Origin: CAZBWE01 sp964440735
GTDB taxonomy: Bacteria > Planctomycetota > Phycisphaerae > Sedimentisphaerales > Anaerobacaceae
DNA: 36,702 nucleotides
Direction of reading: 5' to 3'
Assembly (NCBI GenBank): GCA_964440735.1
Contig: CAYTTK010000008.1
Coordinates: forward strand, 1-36,702
Below are positions 8,515 to 16,205 of this stretch, piece after piece; within the stretch, counting starts at the first letter, position 1, and each line of letters begins with the position of its first letter. The translations under genes and the position numbers were made by a program. Under the pieces are notes generated by a model, which was given only the letters and a program-made list of their open reading frames with translations, did not search any database and was not told the DNA's origin.

Positions 8515-9474
8515 TTAATACTCCCCTTTACTTTCAATGCAATTCTCGATGATTTGCTCGCATGTGCTTGTCCCAACGCAAATGCAACTGTTGGATGCAC
8601 CGTAAAAAACATCGAGGTGACCGTTGCCGTTAATTATTGCGCCGGTAGGAAAGATAATGTTGGGTATGTCCCCGATTCTCTCGTAAATTTCTCTTGGTGA
8701 TAAAATTGGAATGTTTGACCTTCCGATGACATGTGTTGGCTCTTGTTTATCAAGTATTACGGCTCCCATCCTGCAAATTGGTCCCGAAGAAGTATCCCTT
8801 ATGCCATAGTATATAACAAGCCAACCCTGGTCTATTTCAATAGGCGGTGCACCAGTTCCAATTCGGTTTGCGTCCCAGAACCCGTCACGCGGTGTGATGA
8901 CGATTTCAGAACTACCCCAGTATACAAGGTCATCGCTGTAGGTTATCCAAATGTTACTACCGTGACAAGGCCTTTCCAGGCGGGCGTATCGCCCCTTAAT
9001 CCTTGCAGGAAATAAGGCACCTGCCTTGGTATCTGGCTCGGAAATAATGCCCATGCGCTCGAAGCTTTGGAAATCTTCTGTCTTAGAAAGAACCAGCCGA
9101 AATCCGTGGTCGCCAAGAGCGTTATAAATGATGTAATACGTTCCCTCAAGGAAAGTAACTCTGGCATCCAGGACGCCATGTGATTCATGTTGTTTATACT
9201 TGGAATCTGTGGATGGACCCAAGAAAGGATTGGGGTCTACTTGATAATAACCATTTGCATCTTGGCGAGCCAGGTGAATAGAACACCGCCCGGAAAGATG
9301 TTCAATAGTAACAAGAAGCAGTATCTCGTCATTGAAGGAAACTGCTCCTGCATTGTGGATGTCGGAGCATTTGAAATTTAGGTCGCTGATACTAATGAGG
9401 GGATTACCCTCCCACCGATGCACGATATCCTGGTTGTGCCGTTTTACAAACCTGCTTCTCATTGCAACAGCCAT
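8515..9474 (-). CDS. GH130-family protein with altered catalytic motif (LDAR)
   Basis: A 319-residue GH130 homologue, first gene of the two-gene unit. It shares the WEGNP start, the FPARIKGRYARLERP loop and the SPREIYERIGD segment with its neighbour, so the two arose by tandem duplication. The family motif EDPR is replaced here by LDAR (residues 102-105): the presumed catalytic Asp103 and the Arg remain, but Glu and Pro are lost. It may act on a different linkage or work jointly with the partner. Loss of activity is possible but not shown. Start: ATG with GGAG seven bases upstream; a second in-frame ATG lies four codons later. No signal peptide is seen. Confidence 0.84.
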   Translation of the reverse strand: MAVAMRSRFVKRHNQDIVHRWEGNPLISISDLNFKCSDIHNAGAVSFNDEILLLVTIEHLSGRCSIHLARQDANGYYQVDPNPFLGPSTDSKYKQHESHGVLDARVTFLEGTYYIIYNALGDHGFRLVLSKTEDFQSFERMGIISEPDTKAGALFPARIKGRYARLERPCHGSNIWITYSDDLVYWGSSEIVITPRDGFWDANRIGTGAPPIEIDQGWLVIYYGIRDTSSGPICRMGAVILDKQEPTHVIGRSNIPILSPREIYERIGDIPNIIFPTGAIINGNGHLDVFYGASNSCICVGTSTCEQIIENCIESKGEY

Positions 9475-9942
9475 ATAAGATACTCCAGCAAAACTTAATT
9501 GACAGTTTTATCGGAAACGGCCTTCATTAGAATATCGGTCGATGTAAGCCAGTGCTTTTTCTAAATAAAGACTAACAATTGCAAATCCCTATGTGCATAA
9601 TATCCTAAAAAGTGTAAATGCCGCTTGCAGAAGGTCTATTGAATCGGCCTGTTAACATGTTTAGCTCTTATAATACCAACGTACAATTTATCAGACTGCC
9701 TTTTTGTATGCTTTTATCGCTCATCCTGTTAAAGTTACCGGTGTCCCAGACCGATAAAAGCAACAGCTTTTCTTTAAGATTTGATTCAAGCTCAGATTAT
9801 TTATTATCGGTCATAAACTTTCTTAATTCTTGCCGACTGCACGTTCTTTGGAGCAGTAAGAATTTTGACGATTTCTTCGACATCACAAACTTTAATAACT
9901 CGAAATTTGAACGCAGCATAATCTCAGTTAAGGGCAAATCCG
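9475..9942. other. 468-bp divergent intergenic region between the GH130 pair and pfkA
   Basis: It separates two divergent units and must hold both promoters. An isolated TTGACA (9499-9504) and a TATAAT (9669-9674) occur but have no correctly spaced partner, so I do not call a promoter. A six-pair AT-rich hairpin (AAAAGC, AACA loop, GCTTTT, 9756-9771) is present. A long open frame from 9618 runs into pfkA; its composition and lack of any recognisable domain make it look non-coding. Confidence 0.5.
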
Positions 9943-11364
9943 ATGGGAAAAGAAACCTTAGCGATGGAAAAATTAGATTTTACCATTCCTGTTTTGGGTA
10001 AAGCAACAGTGCAATCACAAATACTTCTTTCAAAGGAGAAGGACGATTATTTATCAAATTACGTGCAGGATAATCAATACATTTTTTACAATATCGAAAC
10101 CGATGTAGGTCCTCATTCTGACTTTGTGCAGAAAGAACTCCTCGAAAAAGCCGGTCCAAGGGAGAAAATCTACTTTGACCCTACAAAGGTGCGTGCTGCG
10201 ATTATTACTTGTGGCGGATTGTGCCCGGGGCTTAACAATGTAATACGGGCAATCGTGATGTGTCTGTGGTACCGTTACAGCGTAAAACTGATTTCCGGCA
10301 TTAGATATGGGTATAGGGGATTCCTTCCGCAATTTAGACTGCCGGCTATGGAGTTGACACCCAGTATTGTCTCCAAAATTCATCACAGAGGCGGGACAAT
10401 TCTTGGTTCTTCACGTGGATTTGGTGAGAACGTTAACGAAATTGTTGATACACTGGAAAGGATGAACATTAACATGCTTTTTACAATCGGCGGTGATGGT
10501 ACGCAGAAGGGTGCTCTTAACATTTCAAGGGAGATAAGAAAACGAGGGCTTAAAATTGCCGTGGTGGGAATACCCAAAACGATTGACAATGACTTGAGCT
10601 TTGTACAGAAATCGTTCGGTTTTGAAACCGCCGTATCAAAAGCAATGGATGCCGTTGCAAGTGCTCATATCGAGGCAGAAGACGCATTTAATGGAATTGG
10701 AATTGTCAAGGTTATGGGCCGACAATCGGGGTTTATCGCTGCACACACAGCTCTGGCTGTAAATGATGTGAATTTTGTTCTCATCCCGGAAGTGCCTTTC
10801 GACCTCTATGGGGAAAACGGGCTTCTTATCCATCTTCAAAAAAGAATTGAAAATCGTTATCATGCCGTAATTCTCGTTGCCGAAGGTGCTGGTCAGGACC
10901 TCTTGGAGAATTCAGATTCTACTGATGCGTCAGGTAACAAAAAGCTCGCCGATATCGGTCTTTTCCTTAAGGAAAAGATAAGTAAATTTTTTAAAGAGAA
11001 GGGAATTGAGATCAATCTGAAGTATATTGACCCAAGCTATATTATCCGGAGTACACCCGCAAATCCAAATGATTCAATTTATTGTGCAAGACTTGGTACC
11101 AACGCTGTGCATGCTGCTATGGCTGGGAAAACCGAACTACTTATAAGCTTCGTTCACGATAATTTTGTCCATGTCCCAATCCGTATGGCCGTCTCAAGGA
11201 AAAACCGTGTCAATCCGGACGAGGGACTTTGGCGAGATGTGATTGCCGTAACGGGCCAGCCGTGGTTGATGAAAAATCAGCAGGACATATGCAATGCAGA
11301 TAAGCGTAATGAGGAAAAAGATTTTCGAGAAGCTGAACCAGCTTTATCGCAAGCCGCGAGATAA
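9943..11364 (+). CDS. pfkA: ATP-dependent 6-phosphofructokinase, plant-type long form
   Basis: Phosphorylates fructose 6-phosphate to fructose 1,6-bisphosphate in glycolysis. The protein has 473 residues, with an N-terminal extension of about 85 residues before the Rossmann-like core (TCGGLCPGLNNVIRA, 89-103). The nucleotide loop reads GGDGT (183-187), where Gly186 indicates ATP; PPi enzymes usually have Asp there. The catalytic loop is PKTIDND (211-217) with Lys212. This Gly plus Lys pairing is typical of plant and trypanosome ATP-PFKs and relatives, not the short E. coli type. A second in-frame ATG lies seven codons in; AAGGG upstream favours the first. The last 35 residues are polar and probably unstructured. 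Donor specificity rests on this motif only. Confidence 0.9.
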   Translation: MGKETLAMEKLDFTIPVLGKATVQSQILLSKEKDDYLSNYVQDNQYIFYNIETDVGPHSDFVQKELLEKAGPREKIYFDPTKVRAAIITCGGLCPGLNNVIRAIVMCLWYRYSVKLISGIRYGYRGFLPQFRLPAMELTPSIVSKIHHRGGTILGSSRGFGENVNEIVDTLERMNINMLFTIGGDGTQKGALNISREIRKRGLKIAVVGIPKTIDNDLSFVQKSFGFETAVSKAMDAVASAHIEAEDAFNGIGIVKVMGRQSGFIAAHTALAVNDVNFVLIPEVPFDLYGENGLLIHLQKRIENRYHAVILVAEGAGQDLLENSDSTDASGNKKLADIGLFLKEKISKFFKEKGIEINLKYIDPSYIIRSTPANPNDSIYCARLGTNAVHAAMAGKTELLISFVHDNFVHVPIRMAVSRKNRVNPDEGLWRDVIAVTGQPWLMKNQQDICNADKRNEEKDFREAEPALSQAAR

Positions 11365-11520
11365 ACATTATGTTACACATTTTTGATGTTTAAGGTTATC
11401 TATCTTTGTGCTCTATGGCTAAATATTTACATTTTAGCTGGCTATTAAATAGACATTGAAACAAGGCTTATAAGTCAAGATATGGTTATTTGGAAGCTAT
11501 TAAAAAGATAAATAAAACCC

Positions 11521-11549
11521 TTGCTTTTTTTCTCAATTTAGTTCATACT
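11521..11549 (+). promoter_or_regulatory. Possible promoter for the STAS gene
   Basis: TTGCTT (11521-11526), a 17-base spacer and CATACT (11544-11549) give a mediocre sigma-70 match, 62 bases before the STAS start codon, inside a 247-bp gap after pfkA. No clear terminator was seen for pfkA. Confidence 0.3.
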
Positions 11550-11611
11550 TATGTCGATACGAACTTATGAAGCTTCCAGTGAAGATATCGGCTTAAAAAA
11601 GGAGATTTAGA

Positions 11612-11947
11612 ATGGGTATACAAAATTGGTCGGATAATATCATTCTTGTGGACTTGCCTGCAGAACCAGAAATGGCTGATGAGCTCGAAACCGTTGAAGA
11701 GATGGTGCGTGACAAAGACAGCTGTGATTTGGTAATTGATTTTTCCGGCGTAGATATGGTAACTTCCTCAAGTCTGTCGAGATTACTGAAGTTGCGCAAA
11801 CCGTTATCTGAATGTGAGCGGCGGGTTATTCTATGTGGTGTTGCAGCTGCAATTAAAGGGGTCTTTACGATAACCGGACTTGATGGTGTTTTTGAACTTG
11901 TTGATGACAAGTTTGCCGCTTTAGCTACTCTGGAGATGATTGGTTAG
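11612..11947 (+). CDS. STAS-domain protein (anti-sigma factor antagonist-like)
   Basis: A single STAS domain of 111 residues. The core DFSGVDMVTSSSLSRLLKL (43-61) matches the phosphorylation loop of SpoIIAA/RsbV proteins, in which a serine of the D-S-S-G-L motif is phosphorylated by a partner kinase. Here the loop reads T51-S-S-S-L55, so Ser53 is the likely equivalent and the usual Asp and Gly are replaced by Thr and Ser. Start: ATG with AAGGAG about eight bases upstream. It stands alone on the + strand and converges on the signalling island of the - strand. No RsbW-type kinase or sigma factor is in the window. A link to the histidine kinases next door is only positional. Confidence 0.82.
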   Translation: MGIQNWSDNIILVDLPAEPEMADELETVEEMVRDKDSCDLVIDFSGVDMVTSSSLSRLLKLRKPLSECERRVILCGVAAAIKGVFTITGLDGVFELVDDKFAALATLEMIG

Positions 11948-12028
11948 CCGATAATCTGGAAATTCGCTTTTTTATGACTTATTCGTCATATTAGCTTTAT
12001 AAAACTTTGTAACTTTATTTTTTGTATT

Positions 12029-12193
12029 TTACTTCCCATTTGGCAATTCACTTCTTAAATACTCCAATGCTTGGTTACCATCACCTGAGCAAACCAGTTG
12101 ATTTGTAACCTTGAGGTCTTTGAATGTGCGCTTCTCTGTCATTATGTCGACGCGGTTATCTTCAACAAGTAATACCGGCTTCGGATTTCGCAT
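12029..12193 (-). pseudogene. Truncated Rcp1-type response regulator receiver
   Basis: The - strand reads as 54 codons: MRNPKPVLLVEDNRVDI at the start, SGDGNQALEYLRSELPNGK at the end, then TAA. This matches the first 50 or so residues of Rcp1-like receivers, including the acidic pair (E11, D12). It stops just before the LLDLNMP segment that would carry the phosphoacceptor Asp. The bases after the stop do not restore the receiver in any frame I checked, so the 3' half has been deleted rather than frameshifted. GTGGG about six bases before the ATG could still serve as a ribosome site. It lies 104 bp behind kinase A, where the other kinase of this island (D) has intact receivers, so it is probably the decayed partner of kinase A. 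Confidence 0.75.
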
Positions 12194-12297
12194 CTTTTAC
12201 CCACATTTTCTGGTCGGACAATGTATTCTTCGTGAGCTTTTGGACCCCCAAGGTTTTTACAACCAACAATATTGTTGCAAAAGTTGTTTAGTACCAC

Positions 12298-14343
12298 CTA
12301 ATTGTTGTTACTTTCAGGATTTGCAAAGAGTAGATCTAACTCATTTTGCTTATGGTTGCTACCCGGCGCCGGCAATGTAAACCAAAGGGTTGAGCCTTGG
12401 CCGTAAATTGACTCGATACCGATTTTCCCTCCATGTCTTTCAATAATTCTCTTGCATATAGGCAGACCTATACCTATACCTTCATATTCATTTTGGGAAT
12501 GCAAACGCCGGAACATAGTAAAAACTTTGTCATATTGCTCCCTTTTGATTCCGATTCCGTTGTCCTGTACCTCAACGCGAACCATTCCATTGTCTTCTTT
12601 GTGTGCTCGTATGGTAACTTCCGGTAAGATATCCTTCTTATGATATTTCAGTGCGTTTGATATGAAATTCTGCAGCGATTGACGTATTTGGATAGAGTCG
12701 CCTCTGACGGCTGGCAGCGGTTCGGGCACAGATATCGTGCCTTTAGTATCTTCGAGCTGAACCTTTAATTCCAGCTCCCTGAGTTGCTCTATTATTTCAT
12801 TTAAGTCCAGCTGCTCAAATTGGACACCTTTTGCGGTTACCTGCGAATATGTAAGCAATGCTTCGACCATCTGTTTCATTTTATTAGCACCCTCTATCAT
12901 AAAATTGAGATTTTCCCGGTCATCGTCGCTTAATATATCTACCAGGGATTCGAGCAGTAGTAGTCCGAAAGCGTTTATTTTCCTTGTTGGTTCACTGAGG
13001 TCGTGCGAAGCGATGTAAGTGAACTCCTGAAGTTCTTTGTTTGACTGGCTTAATTGTTGTATAGTTGATTCCAGGTCTTTATTGAGCTTTGCGAGTGCTT
13101 TTTCAGCGATTCGACGGTCTGTGATCTCACGGTTAAGATTATATATCGTCTCCTCCAAATGTTTGGCCATTTTATTAAAGGAGTTTGCCAGTTCCCCAAC
13201 CTCATCTTTTGACTCAATCTCTATTTTGGTATCTAATTTACCTCTACCTATTTTAAGCGCTACATCCCTAAACTTTATTATTGGTTTTGAAATATTGTGG
13301 GAGATGAAAAAGCCAGTCAAAATAGTTACCGCTGTCACGGCAAGTAAAGTAATTAATACTGCGTTCCTTAATTTGGCAACAGGAGCGAATATCTCTTCTG
13401 TATTATGCTCTATTATTAAAATCCAACCTAAGCCTTTATAATCTCTATATCCCTTAGAGTGGGACCAGGCAACTAATTTTTTACCTTCATCACGTTCATC
13501 GCCTTCTGTTGTTAAATAGTCATCCCTTGTGCTGATGGCCCTGCGTATAGATTCTTCATTAGATAAATTCTCATAGAATTTATATTGTTTTGTCGAATAA
13601 ATTAGATTCCCATTTCTGTTAATTAATTTAAGATGTGTTGTTCTATACTTTGCAGCTGACTCCGCTTCCCTTATAAGAGTAATTACTTCCTCAATATTCA
13701 AAACGGCTTTTATGACGCCTAAGAAATTCCCGTCTTCATCGTCAACTCTTATTCCGATATCAGTAGAGTAAACGTTTGCGCTTTCGTCATGTTCAACATC
13801 TTTTACATATAGGCCATTTTCTTTTGTAAGCTGCCACCATTGTTCATCTGCTTGATAATAGTCGGTGGTTTTCCCTGTCTGGCTAATATTTACTCCATAC
13901 CTATTGGTAAAAAAGATTTCACCGAAAACTCTATAGCCGTACTTTTTTTCATAGAATTCTATTTTGTTTCTTAATTCTTCTGAAAGCTTATTATTCGTTA
14001 ATTGCTGCACAAAGACATTTACAGCATTCTTGGATACAGAGGACCATTCATTTTCTTTTTGATTGATGAAACTTTTAATATCTTCTAACTTTTCAAACTC
14101 TTCGTTTGATTCCTTGGCGATTTCCTGCAACTTCAGCTCTGTGGCACATACTTGAATTTCTTGAATTCGGTTATGAATATTTCTTTCAATTTTATTCAGG
14201 ATTTCGGCGGATAAGGACACAGCCCCCTCTCCAATAGCTTTTTGTAATGCTTTTTGGCTCGTGCTAAAGGAAAAATATCCGCCAACCCCGCTCAATAGAG
14301 CAACACTTAAAAATATCAAAATCAACTTTTGCTTTATTTTCAT
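12298..14343 (-). CDS. Sensor histidine kinase A (Cache-HAMP-HisKA-HATPase)
   Basis: A 681-residue inner-membrane kinase. Transmembrane helices at about 7-27 and 327-347 flank a roughly 300-residue periplasmic sensor resembling a double-Cache domain (ADEQWWQLTKE, then VYSTDIGIRVDDEDGNFLGV). HAMP follows at about 348-400, then a coiled coil, the DHp helix FTYIASHDLSEPTRK with phosphoacceptor His447, and an ATPase domain with N-box (NALKYHKK), DNGIGI and GIGIGL. The kinase core is of the same SHDL-EPTRK type as kinases D and E but clearly more diverged. Its gene lies 334 bp from the preceding gene, so it may have its own promoter. The sensor half is markedly AT-rich compared with the kinase half. 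The nearest receiver downstream is truncated. Confidence 0.93.
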   Translation of the reverse strand: MKIKQKLILIFLSVALLSGVGGYFSFSTSQKALQKAIGEGAVSLSAEILNKIERNIHNRIQEIQVCATELKLQEIAKESNEEFEKLEDIKSFINQKENEWSSVSKNAVNVFVQQLTNNKLSEELRNKIEFYEKKYGYRVFGEIFFTNRYGVNISQTGKTTDYYQADEQWWQLTKENGLYVKDVEHDESANVYSTDIGIRVDDEDGNFLGVIKAVLNIEEVITLIREAESAAKYRTTHLKLINRNGNLIYSTKQYKFYENLSNEESIRRAISTRDDYLTTEGDERDEGKKLVAWSHSKGYRDYKGLGWILIIEHNTEEIFAPVAKLRNAVLITLLAVTAVTILTGFFISHNISKPIIKFRDVALKIGRGKLDTKIEIESKDEVGELANSFNKMAKHLEETIYNLNREITDRRIAEKALAKLNKDLESTIQQLSQSNKELQEFTYIASHDLSEPTRKINAFGLLLLESLVDILSDDDRENLNFMIEGANKMKQMVEALLTYSQVTAKGVQFEQLDLNEIIEQLRELELKVQLEDTKGTISVPEPLPAVRGDSIQIRQSLQNFISNALKYHKKDILPEVTIRAHKEDNGMVRVEVQDNGIGIKREQYDKVFTMFRRLHSQNEYEGIGIGLPICKRIIERHGGKIGIESIYGQGSTLWFTLPAPGSNHKQNELDLLFANPESNNN

Positions 14344-14677
14344 TTCAGCCTATTTTTTTGCATTCTTTGCAAAAGTATTTACAGCGTAGCGCTTCTGGTT
14401 ATATAGAGCATAACTGATATCGTTCCCTTTTCTGCACATTCTTTCCTCTGTTACTTGCTACGGTTTTCAAAGGTGCTATTCTGCGTTTGCCGTAACCACC
14501 TCGCTATAGAAGCTATTATTGCTGTCTCCATGTATCTTTTCACATAGCTATTTCTGATATGTATTCTGGCAACTTATAGCCAGAACCACACCATTACCAG
14601 AATGTTTAGGTCTTTGCTCAGTAAATCTATTGTTTGTAGTGCTTTTTTGCTCTCTTTGCCAGGGTCTCCTGGATGCA
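14344..14677. other. 334-bp gap inside the signalling island, with inverted repeats
   Basis: No coding frame with recognisable content is seen on either strand. Two hairpins occur. TTCTGGC/GCCAGAA (14564-14585) has a seven-base stem and eight-base loop. A larger one, GTAGTGC (14636-14642) with GCACTAC (14675-14681), encloses CCAG/CTGG and includes the stop codon of the upstream gene. Neither is followed by a T-run in the direction of transcription, so they resemble RNA-processing or stability elements more than terminators. A promoter for kinase A is expected here but I could not fit one. Confidence 0.45.
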
Positions 14678-16189
14678 CTACCTTAAGCTTGCTGAGGCCG
14701 TCTTCATGGAAGGCTCTTTTTTCAGCTCTGCTGGCTTGGGCAGGGTAAAGCAGAAGTTGTTTCCTCGCTCCTGTTTGCTTTCAACCCATAAATGCCCTCC
14801 ATGCAATTCAACCAGCACTTTAGCTATCGGTAAGGACATGGCTTTTAGAAGTAAGTCGCAACTGTCCGCCGGCTGAACTTCAGCTATGTCATCTAATGGT
14901 ATCAGGTTTGCGGGTTGTTCTTGTTGTTTTTGGAGACATACTTTAATCATGGTAAAGTGATTAAACATCTTATGTATGTCACTGCTGTTGATAGAAGGAC
15001 CATCGTCTTGAACTTCTATTCGAATTTGATTGTCAATCTCTCTTACCAAGACATTAATATGTCCCCCTGTGGAAATCAATCCTATCGCATTGTTGACGAG
15101 GTTATTTAACACTTGCATTATCCTGTTGCGGTCTGCATCGACAACAATCTTGGAATCAGGCATAAAGCTTTTTAGTTTAATATTCTTCTCAGCTGCAAGT
15201 GGTGATAGAGCTTCCACAACTTCTGAAACAATCGCAAGGAGATTAAACTTGCCCAGCTTTAATTTCATTTTACCCGTTTCGATTTTTGAAATGTCAAGAT
15301 AGTCGCCAATAATCCTTTTGGCTTTGCTGATGTTCTTGTTGGTTAACAACGTCTTCAATGTCTCTACAATCATAATAGCCAGTTCGCTTTTTAGCTGATT
15401 TTGCTTATCCAATTTCAGATTTTCGGTTCTAAGTTCATCTTCTATAAGAATACGTTCTGAAATGTCATGAGCTACTGCGACTACCGCGACTTCATTTGCC
15501 TTTGGGTTTTTTATGATTGACCTTGATAATGAAACAGGGAATATACCGCCGTCTTTTCGTTTGTGGTAAAATCCTACTTCCCACGTACTTCCCACAGTTC
15601 GTGTTTGGAAAACACTTCTGGTACTTTCACTTTGAGGTTTTCCTATCCACAGGATATTACTGTTATTTCCAATGATTTCTTCTTCTTTATATCCGTATGT
15701 TTCACGAAATGCCTTGTTGACGAAGATAATCTTGTCTTCCATATCGGTAATATAGATACTATCATTGGTGCTCATAATAGCGCCTGATAGCAACCGTAGC
15801 TTTTCTTCTGTTTTCTTATGCCTAATGGCGTTTTCGACTGTTATTGGAATAGCTTTCAGGTAGTTTCGTTCAGCGTCTTTTACCAGATAGTCATAACTTC
15901 CAGCTTTCATAGCAGTTACAGCTATTTCTTCATCTCCGGCTCCGGTTACAAGTATGAGGGGCGTATCCTTAACCACATCGAAAAAATCAAATACTGTGCC
16001 GTCCCCGAGTGAGTAGTCGGAGATTATGATATCAAACTTTTCGGAGCCTAAGACGCTTTTGGCCTCTGAAGCAGAGCCGGCTATTGTGTACTCATATGGG
16101 AGTTCCTGTTCTTCCACCGACCGTTTGAAGGCCATTTGGTCAAGTTTATCGTCCTCAACGAGCAAAACTTTGTATCTTGTATTTTCCAT
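14678..16189 (-). CDS. REC-PAS protein with degenerate histidine kinase core (B)
   Basis: A cytoplasmic protein of 503 residues. The receiver (6-125) is complete: D13/D14, phosphoacceptor D58, T82, K104. PAS follows (about 132-247) and then a DHp-HATPase-like region (about 262-485). At the H-box, LKSELAIMIVETLKTLL aligns without gaps to the usual KSEFLANVSHELKTPL and has Glu276 where the histidine should be. The ATPase N-box Asn367 remains, but G1 is DDGPSI and the G2 glycines are missing (MSLPIAK, 451-457). It therefore probably cannot autophosphorylate and may be a receiver-controlled scaffold or a phosphate sink. The frame also extends upstream to 16324, but ATG at 16189 has GGGGGAC seven bases upstream and starts directly before the receiver. 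It follows kinase C by 16 bp. Confidence 0.87.
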   Translation of the reverse strand: MENTRYKVLLVEDDKLDQMAFKRSVEEQELPYEYTIAGSASEAKSVLGSEKFDIIISDYSLGDGTVFDFFDVVKDTPLILVTGAGDEEIAVTAMKAGSYDYLVKDAERNYLKAIPITVENAIRHKKTEEKLRLLSGAIMSTNDSIYITDMEDKIIFVNKAFRETYGYKEEEIIGNNSNILWIGKPQSESTRSVFQTRTVGSTWEVGFYHKRKDGGIFPVSLSRSIIKNPKANEVAVVAVAHDISERILIEDELRTENLKLDKQNQLKSELAIMIVETLKTLLTNKNISKAKRIIGDYLDISKIETGKMKLKLGKFNLLAIVSEVVEALSPLAAEKNIKLKSFMPDSKIVVDADRNRIMQVLNNLVNNAIGLISTGGHINVLVREIDNQIRIEVQDDGPSINSSDIHKMFNHFTMIKVCLQKQQEQPANLIPLDDIAEVQPADSCDLLLKAMSLPIAKVLVELHGGHLWVESKQERGNNFCFTLPKPAELKKEPSMKTASASLR

Positions 16190-16205
16190 TTTTTTGTCCC
16201 CCAAA

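Noticed and set aside
9756..9771. AAAAGC-AACA-GCTTTT hairpin as a terminator
   Set aside because: The stem is AT-rich and the region lies upstream of both divergent genes, where no terminator is expected.
9618..10001. 127-codon open frame ahead of pfkA, overlapping its start
   Set aside because: No recognisable domain, no ribosome site, low-complexity Phe/Ser/Leu composition, and it ends inside pfkA in another frame; treated as chance.
12261..12280. CAACAAT/ATTGTTG palindrome behind kinase A as a transposon end
   Set aside because: No transposase, no target-site duplication and no second copy was seen.
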